Assembly (NCBI GenBank): GCA_964242735.1 | Contig: CAXTAK010000013.1 | Span: forward strand, 44,244 to 108,243 | Source: CADCUY01 sp964242735 | GTDB lineage: Bacteria; Actinomycetota; Actinomycetes; Actinomycetales; Quadrisphaeraceae | Length of the DNA: 64,000 bases | Direction of reading: 5' to 3' | Shown: one piece after another, positions 8,620 through 16,879 of the stretch | Layout: the number at the start of each line of letters is the position of its first letter | Numbering within the stretch: position 1 is the first letter of the stretch | Position numbers and translations under genes: made by a program | The notes under the pieces: model-generated | Database searches by the model: none | What the model was told of the DNA's origin: nothing | What the model saw: only the letters and a program-made list of their open reading frames with translations

Positions 8620-9376
8620 GCTGGTCGCCGCCCCGGACGGGAGGGGTGGCACCGCGCTGGTGCTCCTGCGCGCGGACGGCGCGCTGGCGGCCCGCCGCAC
8701 CGGCAGCCCCCCGGGCACGGGAGCGGCACGGGTGCACCTCGTGGGCACCGCAGCGGGCCCGCTCGGCGGGGACGTCGTCGAGGTGGCCGTCCGCGTGCGC
8801 ACCGGCGCCGCCCTGGTCGTCCGCGGCGTCGCAGCGACCCTGGCCCTGCCCTCCCGCGGCGGGACCGCCGCGCGGACGTCGCTGCACCTGGTCGTCGAGG
8901 ACGGGGCGCACCTCGATGTCGCGCTGGAACCGGTGGTCGTCGCCCGCGGCGCCGACCTCCACGCCGCCACCACGGTCGACGTCGCAGCGGGCGGCTCGCT
9001 GGACCTCACCGAGCAGGTGGTGCTGGGCCGCTGGCGCGAGGCGGCGGGACGCTGGAGCGGCTCGCTCACCGCGAGCCTCGGCGGGCGGCCGTGGCTGGTG
9101 CAGCACGTGGCCCTGGGCGACGGCTCACCGACCTGGGACGCCCTCGACGCCCCGCGGGCCTACCTCAGCCGGCTGCGCACCGACGAGGATGCCGCGTCGG
9201 ACGCGCGCTGCGCCGGCCGGGCTGCGCTGTTGCCGCTGGCCCGCGGCGGCAGCCTGCTGGAGGCGCTCGGCGCCGACCTGCGCTCAGCGCACGCCGACGC
9301 CGCCGCACTGGACGGGACCGGCCCGGGGCGGACGCTCGTCGAGGCGGCCGCTACGCCCCGTCCGGGTGCGCGATGA
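8579..9376 (+). CDS. ureD: Urease accessory protein UreD (UreH)
   Basis: UreD, 265 residues from GTG 8579, which lies inside the end of ureG. The family's beta-rich layout is visible: GAALVVRGVAATLALPS, then LVVEDGAHLDVALEPVVVARGADL, then GGSLDLTEQVVLGRWRE. UreD is the scaffold for UreF-UreG on apo-urease. It is the last urease gene in the window. Its 3' end overlaps the remains of a hydrolase gene on the opposite strand by about 25 bases. Confidence 0.9.
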   Translation: MPAPPGRGLRTRVELVAAPDGRGGTALVLLRADGALAARRTGSPPGTGAARVHLVGTAAGPLGGDVVEVAVRVRTGAALVVRGVAATLALPSRGGTAARTSLHLVVEDGAHLDVALEPVVVARGADLHAATTVDVAAGGSLDLTEQVVLGRWREAAGRWSGSLTASLGGRPWLVQHVALGDGSPTWDALDAPRAYLSRLRTDEDAASDARCAGRAALLPLARGGSLLEALGADLRSAHADAAALDGTGPGRTLVEAAATPRPGAR

Positions 9377-10205
9377 GCCGGTCCAGGGCGTCGGGGACGG
9401 CGTCGAGCACCGACGCGTGTCCCGCGGGCGGACCCTCAGCTCACCCCGGGGGCAGCTGCGCGCCGGGGCGCGGGAGCGGGTGAGCGGCACCACCCGGTCC
9501 TCGCCGCCGTGCACCGGGGGCAGCGGCGCGCGCACCTCCCCCGGGTCGGAGCCCCACGGGCTGACGAACGCCACGTCGTCGTCGACCACTCCGCCGGAGC
9601 CCTCTGGCTGGTCGTGGGCGGCGGCCGGCCCGCCCCGCGTCCTCCCCCGGGGACGCCCACGGCCCGGCCAGGGCCGCCCGGTCGGCCGCCGTGGAGCTGG
9701 TCTCGTCGGAGTGCTCGGTCTCGGCGTGGCGGGCGCGGGCCCGGCGCCCGGCGAGCGCCGACCGCAGCCCGGAGGCGTCGACCGTCCCGTCGGACCACGC
9801 GGCGTCGCCGACGCACGGCGCCGGGCCGGCGGGGCTGACCACGCCGGTGACGCGACCGCGCAGCAGCGCGCCACGGGCGAGGGCGTGCGGGCCTCCTCCG
9901 GAGGCGCCCATCACGGCGAAGCGCCCGGGGCCCAGCGCGTCGGCGACCGCGGCGACGTCACCGGCCGTTGGCGCGGCGTCCCGGCGCGGCGACGGGCTCG
10001 ACCCGCCGTGGTCGGGCCGGGCGCACGACACCACCCGGACGCCGCTCTGCGCAGCGGCGCGCACCAGCGGCTCCAGCGGGGCACCGGTCTGGGGAGATCC
10101 GTGGTGCCAGACCAGGGCGGGAGCGGCGGCGCCACCGTCGAGGACCCCGCTGTCGTGGGCCCGCAGCGTCCGACCGTCACCGGCCGGGACGTCCACGGCT
10201 GCCAC
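9351..10205 (-). pseudogene. Alpha/beta hydrolase, broken by at least two frameshifts
   Basis: The frame from GTG 10205 codes a clear alpha/beta hydrolase start: VWHHGSPQTGAPLEP, then the nucleophile elbow GASGGGPHALA. Around 9650 the family sequence leaves this frame and continues in another (VVDDDVAFVSPWGSDPGE and VHGGEDRVVPLT). Near 9430 it moves again to a frame ending in the His region HASVLDAVPDALDRLIAH and TAG at 9351. All three catalytic parts are present but not in one frame. Either the gene is dead or several indel errors lie in this GC-rich stretch. The 3' end overlaps ureD. Confidence 0.8.
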
Positions 10206-10313
10206 CGCGCACCCACGGCAGGGGTGTGCGGGCCGACCGGCTCGGCTCGCAGCGCGCTCGGGGCGGGCCTACCGTCACGGGGCAGCACCCACCGCCGGAC
10301 CCCAGGAGCGCCC

Positions 10314-10835
10314 GTGCCCGACCTCGCCAAGGCCGCCACCGCCGTCGGCCGCGCCGCCCAGGGCCTCGCGGCCCTGGTGGGCCACCGACCCGACCCGGTG
10401 CAGCAGACGCTGACCATCGCCGCCCCGCCCGCTGAGGTGGCGGCCGCGTGCCGTGACGCCGCCTCGCTCTCCCAGGCCCTGGGCGACGCGGGCTCGGTCG
10501 AGGCGGGCGCGGGCCCCGCGTACCGGTGGAGCCTCGGGGCCGACGGCGGCGAGGCGGTGGTGTGGCAGACCGCCCTGACCGAGACGGGCGGCCCACCGCT
10601 GGTCCTGCGCTGGGCCGCCCCCGGCGGCGACGACGGCTACGTGCTGTCCGTGACGCTGCGCGAGGCCCCCGCGGGCCTCGGCACCGAGGCCACCGCGCGC
10701 GCCGTCCTGCCGGTGCCCGGCCTGGCTGCCGGGGCAGCGCTGTACACGCTGCTCTACCGGCTGCGCGCGCTGGTCCAGACCGGTGAGGTGCCCACGATCA
10801 CCCCGCAGCCCGCCGGCCGACCCGGCGACCGCTGA
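10314..10835 (+). CDS. SRPBCC/cyclase-like protein
   Basis: A 173-residue protein from GTG 10314, with AGGAG 5 bases upstream. After a short N-terminal helix the sequence VQQTLTIAAPPAEVAAACRD is the opening of START/SRPBCC polyketide cyclase-like proteins, which form a hydrophobic ligand pocket. It ends 36 bases before the zinc alcohol dehydrogenase, and the two are probably co-transcribed; small cyclase-like genes next to this dehydrogenase type are common in actinobacteria as far as I recall. The ligand is unknown. Confidence 0.65.
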   Translation: MPDLAKAATAVGRAAQGLAALVGHRPDPVQQTLTIAAPPAEVAAACRDAASLSQALGDAGSVEAGAGPAYRWSLGADGGEAVVWQTALTETGGPPLVLRWAAPGGDDGYVLSVTLREAPAGLGTEATARAVLPVPGLAAGAALYTLLYRLRALVQTGEVPTITPQPAGRPGDR

Positions 10836-10871
10836 CCCACCGCAGACCCACCGCAGACCTGGAGGACCCCC

Positions 10872-12053
10872 GTGCGCGCACTGTGCTGGAACGGCGTCAA
10901 CGACATCGCGGTGCAGACCGTCGACGACCCGACCGTGGTCAACCCCCGCGACGTCGTCCTGCGCGTGACCCTGACCGCCACGTGCGGATCGGACCTGCAC
11001 TTCATCGACGGGTACCTGCCCGGGATGCGCGCCGGTGATGTCTTCGGGCACGAGTTCATGGGCGAGGTCGTCGAGGTCGGCCCCGAGGTGCGCCGGGTCG
11101 TGGTCGGCGACCGCGTCGTCGTCCCCTCGTTCATCGCGTGCGGTTCCTGCTACTACTGCGACCGGGAGCTGTACTCCCTGTGCGACACCACCAACCCGAA
11201 CGCCGCTGCGCAGCAGCCCGTCCTGGGGTTCCCCAGCGGGGGCATCTACGGGTACACCCACCCCTTCGGGGGGTACGCGGGCTCGCACGCGGAGTACGTG
11301 CGCGTGCCCTTCGGTGACGTCAACTGCTTCACCGTGCCCGAGGGGGTCAGCGACGAGCAGGCGGTGTTCGTCTCCGACGCGGTGCCGACGGCGTTCATGG
11401 GCGCCGACCTCGCCGACATCTCCCCCGGTGACACCGTCGCGGTCTTCGGCGCGGGCGGGGTGGGGGTGATGGCCGCGGCGAGCGCGAGGATCCTCGGCGC
11501 CGGGCGGGTCATCGTGATCGACCGGTTCCCCGAGCGCCTGGAGCTGGCGCGCCGCGTCGGCGCGGAGACCATCGACTACACCGAGGTCGACAGCGTGCAG
11601 GAAGCGCTGCGGGAGGCCACCGGGGGGCGCGGGCCGGACTCCGTCATCGAGGCCGTGGGCATGGAGGCGCACGGCACCGGAGTGCAGCAGGCCTACGACC
11701 GCGCCAAGCAGGCGCTGCGCCTGGAGACCGACCGGGCGACGCCGCTGCGCGAGGCCATCCTCGCCGTCCGCAAGGGCGGCACCGTCTCGGTGCTCGGCGT
11801 CTACGGGCTCACCGACAAGTTCCCGATGGGACTGGTGGTCAACAAGGGGCTGACGCTGCGCGCCGCGCAGCAGCACGGCCAGCGGTACGTGCCGCGCCTG
11901 CTGGGCCACGTCGCGGCCGGGGAGCTGGACCCCTCGATCCTGCTGACCCACGACCTGCCGCTGGAGGACGCCGTCCGCGGTTACCAGCTGTTCAAGGACA
12001 AGGAGGACGGGTGCGTGCGCGCGGTCTTCCGCCCCGCGCCCTCGGGAGCCTGA
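10872..12053 (+). CDS. Zinc-dependent alcohol dehydrogenase (formaldehyde-dehydrogenase-like MDR)
   Basis: A 393-residue medium-chain dehydrogenase/reductase starting at GTG 10872, with TGGAGG upstream. Catalytic zinc ligands lie in TCGSDLHFIDG (Cys about 38) and GHEFMGEVVEVG. The structural zinc site is CGSCYYCDRELYSLC. The NAD-binding loop is VFGAGGVGVMAAASA. The length and inserted loops fit the class that includes glutathione-independent formaldehyde dehydrogenases, but the fdhA gene at 15499 is the closer match to that enzyme, so the substrate here is open. Confidence 0.88.
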   Translation: MRALCWNGVNDIAVQTVDDPTVVNPRDVVLRVTLTATCGSDLHFIDGYLPGMRAGDVFGHEFMGEVVEVGPEVRRVVVGDRVVVPSFIACGSCYYCDRELYSLCDTTNPNAAAQQPVLGFPSGGIYGYTHPFGGYAGSHAEYVRVPFGDVNCFTVPEGVSDEQAVFVSDAVPTAFMGADLADISPGDTVAVFGAGGVGVMAAASARILGAGRVIVIDRFPERLELARRVGAETIDYTEVDSVQEALREATGGRGPDSVIEAVGMEAHGTGVQQAYDRAKQALRLETDRATPLREAILAVRKGGTVSVLGVYGLTDKFPMGLVVNKGLTLRAAQQHGQRYVPRLLGHVAAGELDPSILLTHDLPLEDAVRGYQLFKDKEDGCVRAVFRPAPSGA

Positions 12054-12064
12054 CGCCCCTGCCG

Positions 12065-12084
12065 CGCCGGCTGTCCTCCCGGCG
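12065..12084. terminator. Candidate bidirectional hairpin
   Basis: Perfect 6-bp stem CGCCGG/CCGGCG around an 8-base loop, lying between the convergent alcohol dehydrogenase and antiporter genes. There is no T-tract, so its function as a terminator is inference from position. Confidence 0.4.
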
Positions 12085-12089
12085 GGTCC

Positions 12090-13373
12090 TCACAGGTGCA
12101 CGTCGCCGATGTGGACCTCCTCGCCGCGGCGCTCCTCCAGCTGCGAGCGCCTGGCGTGGCGCGCCTGGTCCATCCACCGCACCACGGGGGTGGCCGTGGA
12201 GCCGTGCAGCACGACGGAGAGGGCGACGGCGAAGCCCACGGCCGCCCACAGCGGCCCGGCGGGGAACTCCCCGTTCTCCAGGGCGTAGGCCAGGTAGTAC
12301 AGCGAGCCGATGCCCCTCACCCCGAAGAAGGCGATGACCATCTTCTCCCGGGTGCCCCCGGCGGTGCCGCGGAGGGACACCCACCCCACGAAGGGGCGGA
12401 TGACGAGGACCAGCAGCAGCACCGTGGCCGCGAGCTGCCACGTCAGGTCCCGCAGCAGGCCGTCGGCGATGGCCACCCCGAGCAGCAGCAGCAGCCACGC
12501 GGTCAGCATCCGCTCGACCTGCTCGATGAAGCTGTGCGCGACCTGGTGGGCGCCGTGCGAGCGCTCCGCGGCCCGGATGGCGCACGCCGCGACGAAGACC
12601 GCCACGAACCCGTAGCCGTAGACCAGCTGGGTGAGGCCGTAGGCGAGGAAGCACACCGCGAGGGCGGTGAAGCCCTCGACGTCGTCGGACAGGCGCAGGA
12701 AGTCCTGGGTGGCCCGGAAGAACACCCGGCCGAGGCCCACCCCCACGGCCAGCCCCACCACGACGCCGATGGCCAGGCGGACGACGACGTCGACCAGGAC
12801 CCACTCGCCCACCCAGCTGCCCCAGCCGCCGGCCGCCGCCAGCCCGAGGGCCAGGTACACGGCGGGGAACGCCGCCCCGTCGTTCAGCCCGGCCTCGGAG
12901 GTGACCGCGAAGCGCACCTCGTCCTCGTGGGTCTCCTCACTCGGTTCCCCGACCTGGACGTCGCCGGCCAGGACCGGGTCGGTGGGCGCGAGCACCGCCC
13001 CCAGCAGCACGGCCGCCGCCAGCGGCAGACCGCCGAGCACATGGCCGGTGATCGCGAGCAGGGCGACCGTCAGCGGCATCGCGATCGCGATCAGCCGCCA
13101 CGTGGAGGCCCAGCGGCGCCAGCCGATGGCCCGGTCGATCGCCAGGCCGGCACCCATCAGGGAGATGATCACCACGACCTCGGTGAGGTGCTCGACGAGC
13201 ACCCCGTGCTCGGTGGGGTCCACCCTCGGCAGGCCCGGCGCGAAGCCCAGCAGCACCCCCAGGCCGAGGAAGGCCATCGGCAGGCTGAAGGCCCGGTCGC
13301 TGAGCAGGCGGGGGAGCATCGCCGCCAGCAGGGCACTCGCCCCGGCGATGGCGAAGATGGCGAAGGGGAGCAC
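12090..13373 (-). CDS. Cation:proton antiporter (CPA1/NhaP type)
   Basis: A 427-residue integral membrane protein with about 12 hydrophobic segments. The conserved pore motif APTDPVLAGDVQVG (about 137-150) and the later SEAGLNDGAAFPAVY are the ion-binding region of Na+/H+ antiporters. The start is GTG 13373 with GAGG 8 bases upstream; an ATG 5 bases further out is in another frame. It ends in a short cytosolic tail. The likely role is sodium or potassium export and pH homeostasis at the cytoplasmic membrane. It faces the DUF2243 gene across a 52-base divergent gap. Confidence 0.9.
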   Translation of the reverse strand: MLPFAIFAIAGASALLAAMLPRLLSDRAFSLPMAFLGLGVLLGFAPGLPRVDPTEHGVLVEHLTEVVVIISLMGAGLAIDRAIGWRRWASTWRLIAIAMPLTVALLAITGHVLGGLPLAAAVLLGAVLAPTDPVLAGDVQVGEPSEETHEDEVRFAVTSEAGLNDGAAFPAVYLALGLAAAGGWGSWVGEWVLVDVVVRLAIGVVVGLAVGVGLGRVFFRATQDFLRLSDDVEGFTALAVCFLAYGLTQLVYGYGFVAVFVAACAIRAAERSHGAHQVAHSFIEQVERMLTAWLLLLLGVAIADGLLRDLTWQLAATVLLLVLVIRPFVGWVSLRGTAGGTREKMVIAFFGVRGIGSLYYLAYALENGEFPAGPLWAAVGFAVALSVVLHGSTATPVVRWMDQARHARRSQLEERRGEEVHIGDVHL

Positions 13374-13425
13374 GGAACATCCTCACCCGCCACGGGGGGC
13401 TGTGCCCGTCCACGGCGGGTAGGGG

Positions 13426-13920
13426 GTGTGCGTGGCAGCAGGTGGGTGGGTGAGGTCGGGGGTCGCGTCGGGGGTCCTGACGGGCGCGGGTGTGGCGGCG
13501 TTCCTCGACGAGACGGTCTTCCACCAGCTGCTGCGCTGGCACCACCTCTACGACCGGTCCACCACCGCCGCCGGCATCATCTCGGACGGGATCTTCCACG
13601 CCGTGGGCACCGCGGCCCTGGTCGTGGGGCTGTTCCTGTACGCGGACCTCCAGCGGCGGGGCGCGTTCGCCGCGCGGCGGTGGATCGGCGCGACCGTCCT
13701 GGGCTGGGGGGCGTTCCAGCTCTACGACGGGCTCGTGCAGCACAAGGTGCTGCGCCTGCACCAGGTGCGCTACGACGTGGAGCTGCTGCCCTACGACCTG
13801 GCCTGGAACGGGGCCGCGCTGGTCGGCATCGCCGTCGGCGCGGTCCTGGTGCGCCGGCGCCCCGGCACGCGGGCCACCGCGGCGAGCCCAGCGGCGGGAA
13901 CCACCGGGGGCACCGGGTGA
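13426..13920 (+). CDS. DUF2243 membrane protein
   Basis: A 164-residue membrane protein with about four hydrophobic segments. The DUF2243 signature is visible: FLDETVFHQLLRWHHLYDRS near residue 30, with His and Glu residues that could bind a metal, and FQLYDGLVQHKVLRLHQV later. Function is unknown. The stop overlaps the start of a CtaG-family gene (GTGA), so the two are coupled and may act together on a membrane metal or oxidase assembly step; that is inference. Confidence 0.88.
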   Translation: MCVAAGGWVRSGVASGVLTGAGVAAFLDETVFHQLLRWHHLYDRSTTAAGIISDGIFHAVGTAALVVGLFLYADLQRRGAFAARRWIGATVLGWGAFQLYDGLVQHKVLRLHQVRYDVELLPYDLAWNGAALVGIAVGAVLVRRRPGTRATAASPAAGTTGGTG

Positions 13921-14705
13921 GCGCGGCGGGGGCGCTGGTGCTGGTGCTGCTCGCGGCGGCGGGCACCGCTGGCGCCGTCGCGGTCACCCGGCTGCGCTGC
14001 CGCGGGGTGACCTGGCCCCTGGAGCGGACGGCGGCCGCGGCGGGGGGGCTCGCGGTCACGTGCGCGGCCGTGGTCCTGCCGGTGAGCGGCGCGCTCGGCC
14101 CGGCGGGCCTGCACGCGGCGCAGCACCTGCTGGGCGGCATGGTGGGGCCCCTGCTGCTGGCCCTGTCGGCACCGGTGACCCTGGCGCTGCGCGCGCTGGC
14201 GCCGCGGCCCCGGCGTGTGCTGCTCGCGGTGGTGCGCAGCCGCCCCGCGGGCGTGCTCACCTCACCGGTGGTCGTGGTGGTCCTGGACGCCGGGGGCCTC
14301 GCCGCGCTGTACCTGACCGGGCTGGTGGGGCACAGCCGCCACGTCCCGTGGGTCGCCGCGGTGGTGCACCTGCACCTGTTCGTGGCGGGCTACCTGCTCG
14401 CCGCGGTGCTCGCCGGCCCCGACCCGGTCCCGCACCGGGTCGGGACCGCCGCGGCGCTGTTCCTGCTCGTGGTGGTCGGGGCCACCCACCAGGTGGTGAT
14501 GACCGTGGCGTACGCGCACGCCCTGAGCGCGCCCGCCGGGCCGGACGGCGCGGCGATGGCCGCCGCGAGCCTGATGCGCACCGGTGGGCACCTGGTCGAC
14601 GCGGCGCTGGTGGCCGCGGTGATGGCCCGGTGGTACGCCGCGACCGGCCGCGCGCTGGCCCGGCAGCGACGCCGGTCGGCGCGCGCGGGCACCGTCCCGG
14701 CGTGA
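13917..14705 (+). CDS. CtaG-family cytochrome c oxidase assembly-like membrane protein
   Basis: A 262-residue, multi-span membrane protein from GTG 13917. The family core is visible: LHAAQHLLGGMVGPLLLALSAPV (helix with conserved His), HLHLFVAGYLLA, and GATHQVVMTVAY. These histidines are the copper-related residues of the caa3-type CtaG family. It is the second gene after DUF2243. No oxidase genes lie nearby, so the partner oxidase is elsewhere or the role differs. Confidence 0.82.
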   Translation: MSAAGALVLVLLAAAGTAGAVAVTRLRCRGVTWPLERTAAAAGGLAVTCAAVVLPVSGALGPAGLHAAQHLLGGMVGPLLLALSAPVTLALRALAPRPRRVLLAVVRSRPAGVLTSPVVVVVLDAGGLAALYLTGLVGHSRHVPWVAAVVHLHLFVAGYLLAAVLAGPDPVPHRVGTAAALFLLVVVGATHQVVMTVAYAHALSAPAGPDGAAMAAASLMRTGGHLVDAALVAAVMARWYAATGRALARQRRRSARAGTVPA

Positions 14706-14760
14706 GCGCCGCGGCGCCCAGCGGCCACGCCGAGCAGCGGCCACGTGCACCTGCCCGCAC

Positions 14761-15459
14761 TCAGCCCGGGGGTACCAGTGCCAGGTCCAGGGCCGCGGCC
14801 ACGTGCAGCGCGGTGGTGGGGAACAGCGGGACGGCGGCATCTCCCGGCCTCAGGAGCAGCTCCAGCTCGGTGCATCCCAGCACCACGCCCTGCGCGCCGT
14901 CCGCGACGAGCCCGCCGATGGCGGCCTGCAGCGCCGCCCGGGAGCGCTCGCTGACCACTCCCACGCACAGCTCCTCGAAGATCACCCGGTGCACCAGGTC
15001 GCGGTCGGCCGGCCCGGGCACGAGCAGCTCGACGCCCGCGGCGGTGAAGCGCTCCCGGTAGGAGTGCGAGGCCATGGTGAACGCGGTGCCCAGCAGCCCG
15101 ACCCGGGTCAGGCCCGCGGCGCGCACCGCGGCGGCGGTGACCTCCACCAGGTGCAGCACCGGGATCCCGAGACCGGCTGCCACCTGGTCGGCGACGGCGT
15201 GCATGGTGTTCGTCGCGATGAGCACCACGTCCGCGCCGGCGGCCTCCAGGCCCTGCGCGGCGCGGGTCAGCAGCCGCCCCGCGTCGTCCCAGCGGCCCTC
15301 GCGCTGGAGGGTGACGATGTCGTCGAAGTCGAAGGAGTGCACCAGCACCGCGGCGGAGTGCAGACCACCGAGCCGCTCGCGCACCCCCTCGTTGAGCAGG
15401 CGGTAGTAGACCGCGGTCGATTCCCAGCTCATGCCGCCGAGCAGGCCGATGGTGCGCAT
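14761..15459 (-). CDS. Aspartate/glutamate-type amino acid racemase (YgeA-like)
   Basis: A 232-residue PLP-independent racemase. It opens with IGLLGGMSWESTAVYYRLLNE, the hallmark of the YgeA subfamily. The two catalytic positions are a Thr in ATNTMH (about 85) and the Cys in GCTELELLL (about 196); a Thr/Cys pair rather than Cys/Cys is normal for this subgroup. It lies 39 bases downstream of fdhA on the same strand and may be read through from it. The substrate (Asp, Glu or a broader set) cannot be told from sequence. Confidence 0.88.
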   Translation of the reverse strand: MRTIGLLGGMSWESTAVYYRLLNEGVRERLGGLHSAAVLVHSFDFDDIVTLQREGRWDDAGRLLTRAAQGLEAAGADVVLIATNTMHAVADQVAAGLGIPVLHLVEVTAAAVRAAGLTRVGLLGTAFTMASHSYRERFTAAGVELLVPGPADRDLVHRVIFEELCVGVVSERSRAALQAAIGGLVADGAQGVVLGCTELELLLRPGDAAVPLFPTTALHVAAALDLALVPPG

Positions 15460-15498
15460 GCCACCAGCCTGCCCGACGGCCGAGCCGATCGGGGCCCC

Positions 15499-16713
15499 TC
15501 AGGCCGCGATCATCCCGTTCGGGTCGAGGATGTACTTCTTCGCGGCGCCGGCGTCGAACTCCTGGTAGCCCTTCGGGGCGTCATCGAGGGAGATGACGGT
15601 GGCGTTGACGGCGTCGGCGATCTTGGCCTTGTCGTGCAGGATGCTCATCATCAGGCCGCGGTTGTACTTCATGACCGGGCACTGGCCGGTGGTCAGGGTG
15701 TGGCTCTTCGCCCACCCCAGACCCAGGCGCACCTTGAGCGTGCCCTCCTTCGCGTCGTCGTCCGCGGCGCCCGGGTCGCCGGTGACGTACAACCCGGGGA
15801 TGCCGAGCCGGCCACCGGCGCGCGTCACGGTCATCACCGAGTTGAGCACCGTGGCCGGGGCCTCGCCGCCGCCCGGCCCGTGGGCGCTGGCCTCGAAGCC
15901 CACGGCGTCGACCGCGCAGTCGACCTCGGGGATGCCGAGGATCCCCTCGATCTGCCCCTCCAGCGGACCACCGCTGCCCACGTTGACCGTCTCGCACCCG
16001 AAGGTCTTCGCCTGCGCGAGGCGGTCGTCGTTCAGGTCGCCCACGATGACCACGGCGGCGCCCAGCAGCTGCGCCGACAGCGCCGCCGCCAGGCCCACCG
16101 GGCCGGCCCCGGCCACGTACACCGTCGAGCCCGTCGTCACCCCGGCCGTGTACGCGCCGTGGTAGCCGGTGGGGAAGATGTCGGCCAGCATCGCCAGGTC
16201 CTTGATCTTCTCCATGGCCTGGTCCCGGTCGGGGAACTTCAGCAGGTTGAAGTCCGCGAAGGGCACCATCACGTACTCGGCCTGCCCTCCGAGCCAGCCG
16301 CCCATGTCGACGTAGCCGTACGCGGAGCCGGCGCGCGCGGGGTTCACGTTGAGGCAGACCCCCGTCTGGCCCTCCTTGCAGTTCCGGCACCGGCCGCAGG
16401 CGATGTTGAACGGCACGGAGACGACGTCGCCGACCTCGAGGAACTGGACGTCCTCACCCTTCTCGATGATCTCGCCGGTGATCTCGTGGCCGAGGGTCTG
16501 GCCCTGCGGGGCGGAGGTGCGCCCACGGACCATGTGCTGGTCGGAGCCGCAGATGTTCGTCGCGACCGTCTTGAGGATCACGGCGTGGGGCGCCTTCACC
16601 GTCTGCCCCTTGGCGTTCGCGACGTCTGCCGGCACCTCCAGCTTGGGGTAGTCGACGGTCTCGACCGCCACCACGCCGGGCTCCTTGTAGACGACGATGC
16701 GGTTACCGCTCAT
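15499..16713 (-). CDS. fdhA: Glutathione-independent formaldehyde dehydrogenase
   Basis: A 404-residue zinc MDR enzyme from ATG 16713, with GGGAGG 10 bases upstream; a longer GTG-initiated frame has no family match. It opens with MSGNRIVVYKEPGVVAVETV, typical of FdhA. Catalytic zinc region NICGSDQHMVRGRT, GHEITGEIIEKGEDV, structural zinc CGRCRNCKEGQTGVC, NAD loop AGAGPVGLAAALSAQ. The enzyme oxidises formaldehyde to formate with tightly bound NAD in the family prototype. Formaldehyde detoxification is the likely role. Confidence 0.92.
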   Translation of the reverse strand: MSGNRIVVYKEPGVVAVETVDYPKLEVPADVANAKGQTVKAPHAVILKTVATNICGSDQHMVRGRTSAPQGQTLGHEITGEIIEKGEDVQFLEVGDVVSVPFNIACGRCRNCKEGQTGVCLNVNPARAGSAYGYVDMGGWLGGQAEYVMVPFADFNLLKFPDRDQAMEKIKDLAMLADIFPTGYHGAYTAGVTTGSTVYVAGAGPVGLAAALSAQLLGAAVVIVGDLNDDRLAQAKTFGCETVNVGSGGPLEGQIEGILGIPEVDCAVDAVGFEASAHGPGGGEAPATVLNSVMTVTRAGGRLGIPGLYVTGDPGAADDDAKEGTLKVRLGLGWAKSHTLTTGQCPVMKYNRGLMMSILHDKAKIADAVNATVISLDDAPKGYQEFDAGAAKKYILDPNGMIAA

Positions 16714-16739
16714 GCGTGTGCCTCCCGTTGCCGCGCCCG

Positions 16740-16780
16740 CCCCGGCGCGCCTGTGCGCCGGGGTCAGGCGGTGCGCCGCC
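16740..16780 (-). terminator. Pair of strong hairpins between GH1 and fdhA
   Basis: Positions 16740-16763 form a perfect 8-bp stem (CCCCGGCG/CGCCGGGG) with an 8-base loop. Next to it 16767-16780 form a 5-bp stem with a 4-base loop. They follow the beta-glucosidase gene on the minus strand and precede fdhA. No T-tract is seen, so this could be a terminator for the first gene or leader structure for fdhA. Confidence 0.45.
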
Positions 16781-16879
16781 GGCCCGGGGCCGCGCTGCAC
16801 GCGGGACACAACGTGCTCCTCCTCCTCGCTGAGCGCAACCCCCTGCGAGCTCCCAGTCCCGTGAGCGCTCCCGGGGCGC

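Noticed and set aside
10275..11951. 558-residue frame antisense to the alcohol dehydrogenase
   Set aside because: Shadow of a clear zinc dehydrogenase and cyclase-like gene.
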